Source: Bacteroidetes bacterium 37-13
GTDB lineage: Bacteria; Bacteroidota; Bacteroidia; Chitinophagales; LD1
Length of the DNA: 64,000 nt
Assembly: GCA_001897535.1 (NCBI GenBank)
Contig: MKTC01000025.1
Location: 1 to 64,000, forward strand
Reading direction: 5' to 3'
The position numbers and the translations under genes were made by a program. Positions 29,819 to 39,613 of this stretch are shown here, piece by piece (the stretch's first letter is position 1; the number at the start of each line of letters is the position of its first letter). A model generated the notes under the pieces. The model searched no databases, was not told where the DNA came from, and saw only the letters and a program-made list of their open reading frames with translations.

Positions 29819-31744
29819 ATGGAAAAATTTAAAGCATTAGGGCTTAGCGAAACTACGCTTAGCGCCCTAGAAAAAAAGGGTTTTGAAGAACCCACACCAA
29901 TTCAAGCGCAAACCATTCCGTTACTACTTAGCGGCCAGCGCGATATTGTGGGGCAAGCACAAACCGGAACCGGAAAAACTGCGGCTTTCGGCTTGCCACT
30001 TATTGAACTTTTAGACGACAGCAACAAAAAAGTTCAAGCGCTAATTTTAGCGCCAACACGCGAACTTGCTATTCAAGTAGCAGAAGAAATCAACTCTTTC
30101 CGCGGGGAAAAGAAACTATTTGTATTGCCTGTTTATGGCGGACAAAGCTACGATCTACAAATTCGCGGATTAAAGCGCGGAACTCAAATTGTGGTTGGAA
30201 CTCCAGGTAGAATTAGAGACCACATCGAGAAAAGGACTTTGGACTTATCGCATGTAACGCATGTAGTTTTAGATGAAGCTGATGAAATGCTAAATATGGG
30301 ATTTCAAGAGGAAGTAGAAGAAATTTTAAAATCAGTTCCGCAAGAACGCAGAATGCTGCTTTTTAGTGCAACAATGCCAAGCGCCATTTTAAAATTGGCA
30401 AAGCGCTTTATGCACGAATACGATTTAATTGAAGTTAAGAAAGAGCAACTAACTACGCCACTTACAGAACAAATTTACTTTGAAGTGAAAGACCATGAAC
30501 GTTTTGATGCTTTGTGCAGAATTATTGATGTACAACCTCAATTTTACGGTATCGTATTTTGCAGAACAAAAGTAGAAACCGATGATGTAGCACGCAGATT
30601 AGGCGATAGAGGTTATGATGCAGATCCAATACATGGCGACATTACACAAGCACAACGTGAAAAAGTATTACGTGCATTTAAAACTAAAAAAACACGCATC
30701 TTAGTGGCAACCGATGTGGCTGCTCGCGGTATTGACGTGAATGACTTAACGCACGTAGTAAACTTCCATTTACCACAAGATCCAGAAGCTTATGTTCACC
30801 GCATTGGAAGAACTGGAAGAGCAGGAAAAGAAGGCACTGCCATTACTTTTATTTCACCAAGTGAATTGCGTGGCTTATTGTTTATTCAAAAAATTGCAAA
30901 AGCAAAAATTAAGAAAGAAAAGTTGCCGAACGCAAAGCAAGTAGTGGAAACCAAAAGGGAGAAAATGAAAAGCGAATTACGTTCTTTACTAAACGAAAGC
31001 AATTTCGAAAGCTACTCTGAATTAGCAGGAGAATTGATGAACGAAGGTGCCAATGCACAAAACTTAATCGCAGCACTTTTGCAATACAGCTTTGGTGATG
31101 AACTAAAAGAAGACAACTATCGTGAGTTGCAAGAATTCAACAGCAGTGTTGATATGAAAGGTATTACACGTTTGTTTGTAGCCAAAGGTAAAATGGACGG
31201 TATGAACGCAAAATCTTTGGTTGATTTTCTATCGCACGAAAGTGGTATCGAACCATCACAAATTAAAGATGTGCAAGTACTTGAAAAATTTTCATTCATC
31301 AATGTACCATTCTTAGAAGCAGAACAACTTTTAGCTGTTTTTGAAAAGAATAAACGCAGCCATAAATCTCTAATTACAAGAGCCAAAGAAAAAGAAAATG
31401 GCGGCTTTGGCGGTGGAGGAAGACGCGAAGGTAAATTTGAAAAAAGAAGAAGCGATAAACCTGAATTTGGTAATCGAAAGAGGGAATTTGCATCGGGGAG
31501 CGATAAACCTGAATTTAGCAAGAGAAAGAGAGACTTTTCATCGGGTAGCGACAAGACTGAATTTGGCAATAGAAAAAAAGAATTTTCTTCTGCTGCTCCT
31601 GAGAAAAAAAGACGTGAAAACAAAAACGTTGATTACTTAGATAGCGCTCCTAAAAGAGAACCAAGACCAAAGAAAGAAGTTCGCAAAGAAGATAGTAAAC
31701 CAAAATCCTCTTTCTCTTTCTCTGATGATGATTTATCTTGGTAG
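29819..31744 (+). CDS. DEAD/DEAH-box RNA helicase with C-terminal RNA-binding domain and basic tail
   Basis: AQTGTGKT, PTRELAIQ, VLDEADEML, SATMP, HRIGRTGRAG; DbpA-type RNA-binding C-terminus. Confidence 0.96.
   Translation: MEKFKALGLSETTLSALEKKGFEEPTPIQAQTIPLLLSGQRDIVGQAQTGTGKTAAFGLPLIELLDDSNKKVQALILAPTRELAIQVAEEINSFRGEKKLFVLPVYGGQSYDLQIRGLKRGTQIVVGTPGRIRDHIEKRTLDLSHVTHVVLDEADEMLNMGFQEEVEEILKSVPQERRMLLFSATMPSAILKLAKRFMHEYDLIEVKKEQLTTPLTEQIYFEVKDHERFDALCRIIDVQPQFYGIVFCRTKVETDDVARRLGDRGYDADPIHGDITQAQREKVLRAFKTKKTRILVATDVAARGIDVNDLTHVVNFHLPQDPEAYVHRIGRTGRAGKEGTAITFISPSELRGLLFIQKIAKAKIKKEKLPNAKQVVETKREKMKSELRSLLNESNFESYSELAGELMNEGANAQNLIAALLQYSFGDELKEDNYRELQEFNSSVDMKGITRLFVAKGKMDGMNAKSLVDFLSHESGIEPSQIKDVQVLEKFSFINVPFLEAEQLLAVFEKNKRSHKSLITRAKEKENGGFGGGGRREGKFEKRRSDKPEFGNRKREFASGSDKPEFSKRKRDFSSGSDKTEFGNRKKEFSSAAPEKKRRENKNVDYLDSAPKREPRPKKEVRKEDSKPKSSFSFSDDDLSW
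31451..31594 (+). repeat. 3 x 48-bp in-frame tandem repeat in helicase tail
   Basis: SDKPEFGNRKREFASG / SDKPEFSKRKRDFSSG / SDKTEFGNRKKEFSSA. Confidence 0.85.
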
Positions 31745-31778
31745 AATATCCTAATTGATTTAATTAGAATTATCATAA

Positions 31779-31808
31779 AAAACGGGCTACTTTTCAGTAG
31801 CCCGTTTT
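31779..31808. terminator. Bidirectional Rho-independent terminator
   Basis: Perfect 13-bp stem AAAACGGGCTACT-TTTC-AGTAGCCCGTTTT between convergent genes. Confidence 0.85.
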
Positions 31809-31815
31809 AGTTTTG

Positions 31816-33444
31816 TCATTTTAGTAACGAGTTGTCATTTTGTTCTAGCAACGTTTCTAAATTTTGCACATTGGTGTTTGGTTTTACAGGAATATTATCC
31901 ATTGCATATTCTGCAAAAGTGGTGATGGTAAGTGAAGGATTTACACCCAAATTGCAAGGCATAATGGAACCATCTAAAACATAAAAATTATCGTACCCAT
32001 GAACTCTAAAAAATTCATCTACCACACCTTCTTCTTTTGTTTTTCCCATTGGGCAACCGCCAAGAATGTGAGCTGTAGAAGCTAAGCCCATCGTGATTTC
32101 AGTAACTGCATTCATTGGCACTCCATTTACTTTTTCTGCATAGCGCATCAGCGCTTCTTGCCCTATTGGGATAAAGGTTGGCACACGTTGATTGGAGTCG
32201 TTTACCATACTTATGCTTTTGCCAAAAATTCCTTGCTTCAATTTTATACGCATGGAGTTTTCAAGCGTTTGCATAATTAAAAATATCACGCTGTTCTTTG
32301 CCGGAGCTTTAGTGAAAAGTAATTTAAAATAAGTAAGCGGATGTTTAATGATTTGCCCAATCATTTTGGCAGTTCTCACTGCCGGAGTTCCATTGCCAAC
32401 AGCTAAAGTTCCCAAGTGCATTAGCGCACCACTACCATCACCAAATTTACAAATTTCAATCTGTGTATTTTCATCGGGTGAAAACACACGAGAAATTGCC
32501 AACCCGTTATTCAGCTTCACATTTGCACCACCAACGCCACTCAGCATTTCGCTATTGGTTAAAATATTTTCTCCCAATTTGTCTGATAGATTAGCAAGCG
32601 TTTTGTGTTCATATTTTTGTTTTAAAAGTAAATCCATAGTGCCTAAAACTCCGCCACTCACTACCAAACCTTTGCTTTTAAACACTCGTTTATTTTTATT
32701 AAAAAAAGAAGTAGAGCTTTCGGTATGTATAATGTATTCTCCGTTTATATTTTCAATTTTAGTAACTATAGTTTCTGCCTCAATTTTTGCGCCAAAAGTA
32801 TTTTCTGCCAGCCATAAATAATTTTTATCTAAAGTATTTTTTGCTTCGTAGCGGCAACCTGTCATGCAGGCTGCACATTCAATGCAGCCTTTGCGCTTCG
32901 GTCCTAATCCATTAAAATATGGGTCTGTTGCTTTTTCTGTATCCCCAAAATATACACCCACACCATCTACACTTTTATAAGTGTTTTCGTAGCCCATATC
33001 TTTCGCTACGTCTTTAAGCACCAAATCTTCAGCATTATCTTTATTGTACTGCGTAGTACCAAGCATAAATTTTGCTTTTTTAAAATAAGGCTGCAACACA
33101 GTTTTCCAATCTTTAAAATGGCCCCAAATAGGATTAGTATAAAAATTTTCTTTGGGCATCATGTGCGTGTTGGCATACACTAAAGAGCCTCCGCCTACTC
33201 CTACCCCACTGAGTACAAATACTTCTTTAAAAAAAGTAAGTTTTTGAAACCCAAACCAATGAAGTAATGGTAACCATAGGTACTTTGGCAAATTCCAATC
33301 TGTTTCAGGAAAGTCAGTCGCTTTCCAACGTTTGCCCTTTTCTATTACTAAAACTGAATATCCTTTTTCTGCTAAACGCATGGCGCTCACGCTGCCTCCA
33401 AAACCGGAACCGATAACGATATAATCAAACTCTTGCTGCTGCAT
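31816..33444 (-). CDS. GMC-family FAD oxidoreductase (cholesterol-oxidase-like)
   Basis: DYIVIGSGFGGSVSAMRLAEKGYSVLVIEKG; GCIECAACMTGCRYEAKNTLDKNYL; HILGGCPMG; DGSIMPCNLGVNPSLTITTFAEYAM. Confidence 0.92.
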   Translation of the reverse strand: MQQQEFDYIVIGSGFGGSVSAMRLAEKGYSVLVIEKGKRWKATDFPETDWNLPKYLWLPLLHWFGFQKLTFFKEVFVLSGVGVGGGSLVYANTHMMPKENFYTNPIWGHFKDWKTVLQPYFKKAKFMLGTTQYNKDNAEDLVLKDVAKDMGYENTYKSVDGVGVYFGDTEKATDPYFNGLGPKRKGCIECAACMTGCRYEAKNTLDKNYLWLAENTFGAKIEAETIVTKIENINGEYIIHTESSTSFFNKNKRVFKSKGLVVSGGVLGTMDLLLKQKYEHKTLANLSDKLGENILTNSEMLSGVGGANVKLNNGLAISRVFSPDENTQIEICKFGDGSGALMHLGTLAVGNGTPAVRTAKMIGQIIKHPLTYFKLLFTKAPAKNSVIFLIMQTLENSMRIKLKQGIFGKSISMVNDSNQRVPTFIPIGQEALMRYAEKVNGVPMNAVTEITMGLASTAHILGGCPMGKTKEEGVVDEFFRVHGYDNFYVLDGSIMPCNLGVNPSLTITTFAEYAMDNIPVKPNTNVQNLETLLEQNDNSLLK

Positions 33445-33559
33445 AATATCTATTTACATTCCCGTAAAGCTAACAGCAAATTATGGATATGAAACAGTTT
33501 TTAAAACAAAAATATTTTTGAATAAAAACCTACCGCACTACAGATACAAACCAAATAAA

Positions 33560-34588
33560 TTACAAAGCGCTATTTGTTTTATCATACTCGTAAACTGAAT
33601 AAACTACAGTTTCGCCAACTGCTTTTAAAGTATTTTTATCAATAGCTTTTATATCATCTTGATGTGTGTGCCAATACCAACCAAAGCCGCTTGCAGAATT
33701 TGGATCGTGATGAATAATATCAATGGTTGGAATTTTTGCAATTTCATTAATGTATTTATGATCATCTACAATTGGCTCTGTAGCTTGGTTGGAAAAATAA
33801 CTTCCGTGTCCCAATATTTTCGCATTGTTCCAAACACGATCTAAAACCCAACCTGCATAAGCAGCAGAGGTTCCCTCACGAGTGAAAATTGCACCAGGCG
33901 CACCAACCATATCTAACAAAATTCCGAAATCAGCTTTGTAATCTGGCACATGCTGGCTACGACTCCAATGCTGCGCTCCCAAACAGTATGAGTCTGGAAC
34001 ATAGCCATTATAATCTGCCGGCTGTCCATAATCTTCGCTATCTAAAAACAAAAAATCAACGCCAATATTTTCTAATTTTTGTGTGCGCATCACCCTTAAT
34101 GCTTCTAACAAAACAGCTACACCGCTTGCGCCATCATTTGCTCCGAGAATTGCTTCGTTTTTTCGCTCTTTATCTTGGTCGGCAAAAGGGCGAGTATCCC
34201 AATGCGCTGTAAGCAAAATGCGCTTTTTAGCAGTAGGATTTAATGACGCAACAATGTTTGTAGATTTAAGTACAGTGCCATCGTAGGCTGTTACTTCATA
34301 TTTTTGTACGTGATAAGTATCTGAATGCTTCTTAGCAAACTCTATAAGCCATGCGGCACAAGCTTCGTGCTCTTTTGTGTTTGGAACACGCGGGCCAAAA
34401 CTCAATTGTTTTTCAATATACGCATAAGCAGAATCGCTACTAAAAGTGGGAACAGTAATTTTAGGTTGAGGAGTTTCAATCACTGCATCTGTAGTTTCTT
34501 CTGTTTGTTTTTTTGAAAACCAATTGCATGAAGAAATAAAACAAACGGTGATAAAAACTGAAATATAAATTTTGAATTTAGATTGCAC
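33560..34588 (-). CDS. M28-family / glutaminyl-peptide cyclotransferase-like lipoprotein
   Basis: Lipobox CFISSC; FGPRVPNTKEHEACAAWL, LLTAHWDTRPFADQD, GANDGASGVAVLLEALR, FLDSEDYG. Confidence 0.9.
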   Translation of the reverse strand: MQSKFKIYISVFITVCFISSCNWFSKKQTEETTDAVIETPQPKITVPTFSSDSAYAYIEKQLSFGPRVPNTKEHEACAAWLIEFAKKHSDTYHVQKYEVTAYDGTVLKSTNIVASLNPTAKKRILLTAHWDTRPFADQDKERKNEAILGANDGASGVAVLLEALRVMRTQKLENIGVDFLFLDSEDYGQPADYNGYVPDSYCLGAQHWSRSQHVPDYKADFGILLDMVGAPGAIFTREGTSAAYAGWVLDRVWNNAKILGHGSYFSNQATEPIVDDHKYINEIAKIPTIDIIHHDPNSASGFGWYWHTHQDDIKAIDKNTLKAVGETVVYSVYEYDKTNSAL

Positions 34589-34642
34589 TTGTATTCTATT
34601 TTATGTTTGATGTAAAGGAATAAAAATATAGTAAACTCTATT

Positions 34643-35008
34643 TTAAATCTTTATTAAGTCTGTTAGCATTTTGTTTTTATTAGTGGTTGAAGTTAGCGTT
34701 AAGCGTATGCTATCTTTTACTGAAAACAAATAAAATTTATCTGCAATTTGGGTATCGCTTTTACAGTAAAACCACAAACTATCTTTTGCAATTTTAAAAT
34801 TGCCACTTTCGCTATTTCCAAAAATATTTGAAGTGTAATTTCCACTTTTCGTAAACTCAATAAAAGAACCATATAACAAAGTACTATCAAAAGAAACACC
34901 ATTTATTTCCATTGAATTAAGCCTCCATTTTCCCGCTAAATTTGTTTTACTATTTGTAGAGCAAGCAGCAAGAAAGAGTAAAAAAAAGATGTAAGAAATG
35001 AACCGCAT
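34643..35008 (-). CDS. Small lipoprotein, lipocalin-like
   Basis: Lipobox LFLAAC; LAGKWRLNSMEINGV start of lipocalin-like barrel. Confidence 0.65.
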   Translation of the reverse strand: MRFISYIFFLLFLAACSTNSKTNLAGKWRLNSMEINGVSFDSTLLYGSFIEFTKSGNYTSNIFGNSESGNFKIAKDSLWFYCKSDTQIADKFYLFSVKDSIRLTLTSTTNKNKMLTDLIKI

Positions 35009-35409
35009 TATTTGCCTCGTACAAATTGAATGGTGAGTGTTTGACCTTGCAAAGTAGTTTTTACAAATAGTGAATCATCAGTTAGTTTTAAAACCTTGTA
35101 ACGCTGCTCGCCATCTGCATCAGTATGCACCAAAACAGAATCTGCGCTGTTCAATTTCCAAGTTCCTTTTTCATCTTTAATTGAATGTGAGTGATACTTT
35201 TTATCTGTATAATAATCTATGCTGAAACTTTGCCGAAGCGCTTCAAGATTAGATTCTATTATTGGTTTATTTTCAGGAGAAATTTCTATTTCATACAATA
35301 TGTTGCTAAACTTCCAATTACCAACAAGTAATTTTTCCGGTGATTTTTGAGTGCAGGAAAATAGACTGAGAGTCAAAAATATAAACAGTAAGGTCTTTAA
35401 GTTTTTCAT
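35008..35409 (-). CDS. Small lipoprotein, lipocalin-like
   Basis: Lipobox LSLFSC; LLVGNWKFSNILYEIEI; start/stop overlap with neighbour. Confidence 0.65.
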   Translation of the reverse strand: MKNLKTLLFIFLTLSLFSCTQKSPEKLLVGNWKFSNILYEIEISPENKPIIESNLEALRQSFSIDYYTDKKYHSHSIKDEKGTWKLNSADSVLVHTDADGEQRYKVLKLTDDSLFVKTTLQGQTLTIQFVRGK

Positions 35410-35470
35410 TTAAAAAAGCAATAATTTGCGAAGGTAAAAGGATTGATAAATATTTTATGCTAACAAAAGA

Positions 35471-35498
35471 AAAAGGGCTGCATTGCTGCAACCCTTTT
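35471..35498 (-). terminator. Terminator hairpin
   Basis: AAAAGGGCTGCA-TTGC-TGCAACCCTTTT next to stop of the T9SS protein. Confidence 0.7.
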
Positions 35499-35520
35499 CT
35501 TAAAAAAATTATAGCAAATA

Positions 35521-36831
35521 TTACTTAGCTACAAAGAATTTTGTTTTACCAACGATAGCACCTTGTGCATTTTGTAAAGTTACAAAATAAGTACCAACGC
35601 TTAATGTGCTTACATCAACTGAAGTTTTACCAGAGAAAGAAGAAGCTAATACTTTTCTTCCGCTAAGGTCTGTTACATTCAATGAACCGTTTTGAATATC
35701 AGCAACAATGTTTAATGCTGAACTTGCAGGATTTGGAAATGCTTTTACATTGATTAAATTGAAATCAGCAATTCCAGCTGGGTCGTTAACTCTCACTCTC
35801 AAGAAACTGTTTGAAGTTAATCCTGTTGTAGAAGTTAATTGGTAGTAAACAGTATCAAATCCAACGTAGTTATTCATTGGAGTGTAAGTGATATTGTTTC
35901 CGCTTTTTGCAGCAGTACCGTGAGCAGTTGTAGTACTAATTGTTCCTAATGAAACTGTAGCAGCACCATCGCAATCTTCATCATTAGCTAAAACATTAAC
36001 TGTGATTGGAGTGTTTTTGTTTGTAACAGTATCATCTTGGCGAGCAATTGGATTGATTACATAATTACCTGGAGCAAGTGTATAAGCTACATCATCAACC
36101 AACAATTTGCTTCCTGCAGGAATGGTAGCACCACCGCTCAAAGAACTGAATAAACTTTGTAATGCAAATAAGTTGCTAGATGCTAAGGCATAAGTAAGGC
36201 TATCTGGCACATCGCAAGAAGAGTAAACAAAAGGCACAGTAAATTTTTTGTATCCGTTTGTTGCACCATTAATAAACTGAGCAGCAGTAGCAACTACATC
36301 AGTTCCTTTTCTTAATACAGCTAAAAGTAATGCAGAGTCGCCTGTTACAGGAGTGTAATCAGCATAAACTGAAAAGCTATCTAAACGACCAGTAACTGGA
36401 ATTCCACTTCCAGGTAAGCTTGTTGGAGAAAATCCTCCACCGCCCATTAAATCGGCAACACTAATTTTAAATTCACCACTAATTACGAAACCGGGAATAC
36501 CTGTTTGCATTCCAATTACTGGAATTGTAATGTTTTTAGTTTCAATTTGTGCGGCAAAAGAACCAGTGTTGGCAGTATTAGATTTGGTAACCATAATTAC
36601 ACCACCCGGACCAGGTTCAAAAGTATCTGCACCGGTAATGTAGTTTACAGAAGTCCAATCAATTGGGTCTTCAAAACTAAAAGTGTCTGTTAGAATAATT
36701 CCTGATTGATTTACATTCAAAATTGAAGTATCATTTTTCCAATTTTCGAAGCCGGCATTGGGCACTGTTTGTGCATTTGCTGTTGTGGCTACTAAACCAC
36801 CCAATAAGCTGCCGAGTACAAGTTTTCTCAT
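35521..36831 (-). CDS. T9SS type A sorting domain protein with Ig-like/cadherin-like segment
   Basis: C-term VKAFPNPASSALNIVADIQNGSLNVTDLSGRKVL...VGTYFVTLQNAQGAIVGKTKFFVAK; NTPITVNVLANDEDCDG. Confidence 0.88.
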   Translation of the reverse strand: MRKLVLGSLLGGLVATTANAQTVPNAGFENWKNDTSILNVNQSGIILTDTFSFEDPIDWTSVNYITGADTFEPGPGGVIMVTKSNTANTGSFAAQIETKNITIPVIGMQTGIPGFVISGEFKISVADLMGGGGFSPTSLPGSGIPVTGRLDSFSVYADYTPVTGDSALLLAVLRKGTDVVATAAQFINGATNGYKKFTVPFVYSSCDVPDSLTYALASSNLFALQSLFSSLSGGATIPAGSKLLVDDVAYTLAPGNYVINPIARQDDTVTNKNTPITVNVLANDEDCDGAATVSLGTISTTTAHGTAAKSGNNITYTPMNNYVGFDTVYYQLTSTTGLTSNSFLRVRVNDPAGIADFNLINVKAFPNPASSALNIVADIQNGSLNVTDLSGRKVLASSFSGKTSVDVSTLSVGTYFVTLQNAQGAIVGKTKFFVAK

Positions 36832-36933
36832 GTTGTTTTTCGTTGTTTTTTGTTTTTTAATGAATGAGATATGCGAAGATAGTAATCGCTTTAATTTTTT
36901 GTTCTTTTCTTTGTTAAAATAATATCAATAAAA

Positions 36934-36957
36934 AAGGCTACCAATTAAAGTAGCCTT
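36934..36957 (-). terminator. Terminator hairpin of peroxiredoxin gene
   Basis: AAGGCTAC-CAATTAAA-GTAGCCTT with A-run on + strand (T-run on minus strand). Confidence 0.75.
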
Positions 36958-36977
36958 CTCAAAATAATATTCCGAAT

Positions 36978-37448
36978 TTATTTAAGTGATTGTAAAACTG
37001 TTCGGGCAGCTTCAAAGTTTGGCAAATCGTGTGGATCGGCCATCACTTCAGCATAGCGAACTACGCCTTCTTTATCAACTACAAAAATTGCTCTTTGTGC
37101 AATTCCCTCAATTCCAAAAGCAAATTTTTCAATCACCACGCCATAATCTTTAATTACTTTTTTAGTAAAATCTGAAAGTAAGTCAAATTCATATTTCTGC
37201 TTTGCTTTAAATTCACCTAAGCTAAAAATGGAATCTACAGAAATACCTAAAACCACCGCATTTAGATTATCGTAATCGCTTTTGTGGTCGCGTGCATTGC
37301 AAAGTTGCTCTGTGCAAACGCCTGTAAATGCTAATGGAAAAAAGTTTAAGAAAACATTTTTCCCTTTAAAACTACTTAGTGTAACCTCTTTTTTTTCTGT
37401 ATTAAAGAGCGTAAAATCTGGAGCTTTTTCTCCTACTTGAATAGCCAT
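36978..37448 (-). CDS. Peroxiredoxin (AhpC/TSA, AhpE-like)
   Basis: MAIQVGEKAPDFTLFNTEKKEVTLSSFKGKNVFLNFFPLAFTGVCTEQLC; start at 37448 preferred. Confidence 0.92.
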   Translation of the reverse strand: MAIQVGEKAPDFTLFNTEKKEVTLSSFKGKNVFLNFFPLAFTGVCTEQLCNARDHKSDYDNLNAVVLGISVDSIFSLGEFKAKQKYEFDLLSDFTKKVIKDYGVVIEKFAFGIEGIAQRAIFVVDKEGVVRYAEVMADPHDLPNFEAARTVLQSLK

Positions 37449-37491
37449 AATTATATTGTTTTTTTTTAAGTTAGAAAATACGTATTTAAAA

Positions 37492-37863
37492 TTAAATGCC
37501 TCCGGGTGGCACTTGAGCAAATTGTAGTTGTTCTTCGTTTGAAACAAGCCTAAACACCTTTACTGAGCCGTCTTTTTGAGTAAAAGTAATATCTGCACTA
37601 CTTTCTTCAAACCAATTAAAATTCACGGTTTTATTATCAATATTTTTTGCCACAACTTCAGTAGAAAGTTGTCCTTCTTTAAAGCTATATGCTTTAATTT
37701 TAATTATCACCTTCCAAGGGTCGGTTGGCAGCACTCTGTTGGCTTCAATATCTACTTTCACTTTGCCACTTGGTGATAATCGTTCCATGTGCGCAGTAGT
37801 TGGGTAGTCGCAAGAAGAAAGCAACACGAGCATTACCACAAAGCAAGAAAAATATATTTTCAT
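37492..37863 (-). CDS. Hypothetical lipoprotein
   Basis: Lipobox VLLSSC; end overlaps upstream of peroxiredoxin. Confidence 0.65.
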   Translation of the reverse strand: MKIYFSCFVVMLVLLSSCDYPTTAHMERLSPSGKVKVDIEANRVLPTDPWKVIIKIKAYSFKEGQLSTEVVAKNIDNKTVNFNWFEESSADITFTQKDGSVKVFRLVSNEEQLQFAQVPPGGI

Positions 37864-38348
37864 TATTCTACAATTACGCCTTTTGCAACAAATACCAATT
37901 CTTTTTTGGGTGTGTTTATCGCTTCAATTTCTTCTTTAGATTTTCCAGCATCTTCAGCATAGTGGCGCAGCATATCTACCGAAGTTGTTTTTACTTTTGC
38001 TTCGCCTTGTGCATAAAAAGTTTTTCCGGGAGCATCTTTCGGCACAAAAAAACCATAGTCCTTAAATGTCATGCGCATTTGTTTGCCATCGCCTAAATCT
38101 ACGGTGAGCCAGCAGCCTTTCACTTGGCACACCTCGTTTATCTTTCCGGTTATTTTAAAACTTTCTTTTTCCTTTCCTTCCATTAAACTTGGAAGCTCTT
38201 TGGCATCAATTGCTTTCGATTTTGAAATTTTTTCACCAAAGGTTTGCGCCTTCGCTTTCTTGGCAGATTTGTTGCCCTCGCTTGCAAAAGCCACTACATT
38301 GATAAATGCTAAAATTGCAATAAAGAATGTTTTCATAAAATACTTCAT
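37863..38348 (-). CDS. DUF4920-like secreted protein
   Basis: TFGEKISKSKAIDAKELPSLMEGKEKESFKITGKINEVCQVKGCWLTVDLGDGKQMRMTFKDYGFFVPKDAPGKT. Confidence 0.75.
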   Translation of the reverse strand: MKYFMKTFFIAILAFINVVAFASEGNKSAKKAKAQTFGEKISKSKAIDAKELPSLMEGKEKESFKITGKINEVCQVKGCWLTVDLGDGKQMRMTFKDYGFFVPKDAPGKTFYAQGEAKVKTTSVDMLRHYAEDAGKSKEEIEAINTPKKELVFVAKGVIVE

Positions 38349-38361
38349 AGCTTGTTGGTTT

Positions 38362-39609
38362 CTACTTAGGCGAAAATAAGATTTTGAAATAAAACTTTGG
38401 GTCTTTAAGCTTAGAGCGCAAATCAATATCTTCAAACATACTCATGATTGCTTCGCGCAAAGCCTCGTTTCTATTAGCTTTTTTCACCACAAAATTAAAA
38501 AGCAAAGGAAAGTTAATAAGCCTTTGCATACTATAACTCAACTGCAATTCTTTCCATAAACGTTGGTAAACCTGTTTGTCGTAATCGGTTAAAATTGTAC
38601 TACTAAAATTATTTTGCTGAATACAAATTTCGGCTTGCTGCGCAGCGTACATTCCGCTCAAAAGTGCGTTGCCAATTCCTTCACCGGTAAATGGATCTAT
38701 CAGCATTGCGGCATCGCCACAAAGCATATAATTATCGCCTGAAAGTTTGCGTTTTTTTGAACCTAATGGTAATCCATACAACTTCACATTGTCTTGCAAT
38801 TCAGCATTAGCAAAACGCTCCTTAATTTGTGGTTCTGATTCAATAATTTCAAAAAACAGTTTCTTTAAATTTATATTTTTTGAATTTAACTTATCGGCTC
38901 GTATTCCAATTCCCACATTGGCTTCACCATTTGGTAAAGGGAAAATCCAAAAATATCCTGGCAATGCTTTATGAATAAAATGCAGTTCTATGAAGCCTTC
39001 TGCATCTAAATTTTGAACATTTTTATAGTACGCCCGCAAACCAAAACAATTATGTTCTGGTTCAGTTTTTAGCATCGCAATTTGCTTAGCAAAAGCAGAG
39101 TGTGCACCATCGGCAGCAATAAAAAGTTTTGAAGAAAAAACGTTGTCATTTTTATCTCTTGCATCAATACCGTTTTGGGTCCGAATAAAAGAACGCAACT
39201 CGGTATTTTCATGTATAGAAATAAGCGGATTTTGTTTTGCTTTTTCAAATAGAAAGTCATCAAAATCTATACGTTTCATAATGAAGCCTGGCGCATTTTT
39301 TAATGCACTTTTGTTCTTTGAAAACGGAATGCGAAGCGGTTCTCCATTTGGCGCAACAAAAGTAACGCCCCAAGAGTCTATAGCTGTAGAGTTTTTTACT
39401 AATTCATCAATAATTGAAGCATCTAACTTTTTGAATACTTCCAATGCTTTTCCACTCAGCGCATCACCACATATTTTATCGCGTGGAAATGTTGCTTTAT
39501 CAACCAAAGTGCAGGAAATTCCTTGCTTTGCAAGAAACAAAGCCGCTGCTGTTCCGGCAGGCCCCGCACCTGAAATAAGAATTTGTGTATCTATTTTTTT
39601 AATAGTAAT
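38362..39609 (-). CDS. FAD-dependent oxidoreductase, geranylgeranyl-reductase-like; non-ATG start
   Basis: Frame continues upstream of the listed ATG (39540) to give (M)TIKKIDTQILISGAGPAGTAAALFLAKQG; later CGDAAMLIDPFTGEGIGNALLSG. Confidence 0.82.
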   Translation of the reverse strand: MTIKKIDTQILISGAGPAGTAAALFLAKQGISCTLVDKATFPRDKICGDALSGKALEVFKKLDASIIDELVKNSTAIDSWGVTFVAPNGEPLRIPFSKNKSALKNAPGFIMKRIDFDDFLFEKAKQNPLISIHENTELRSFIRTQNGIDARDKNDNVFSSKLFIAADGAHSAFAKQIAMLKTEPEHNCFGLRAYYKNVQNLDAEGFIELHFIHKALPGYFWIFPLPNGEANVGIGIRADKLNSKNINLKKLFFEIIESEPQIKERFANAELQDNVKLYGLPLGSKKRKLSGDNYMLCGDAAMLIDPFTGEGIGNALLSGMYAAQQAEICIQQNNFSSTILTDYDKQVYQRLWKELQLSYSMQRLINFPLLFNFVVKKANRNEALREAIMSMFEDIDLRSKLKDPKFYFKILFSPK

Positions 39610-39613
39610 AGAA

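Noticed and set aside
31117-31623. 168-aa minus-strand ORF
   Set aside because: Antisense of the helicase; repeats mirror the sense-strand tandem repeats
32348-32821. 157-aa + strand ORF
   Set aside because: Antisense to the GMC oxidoreductase; low-complexity composition typical of shadow ORFs
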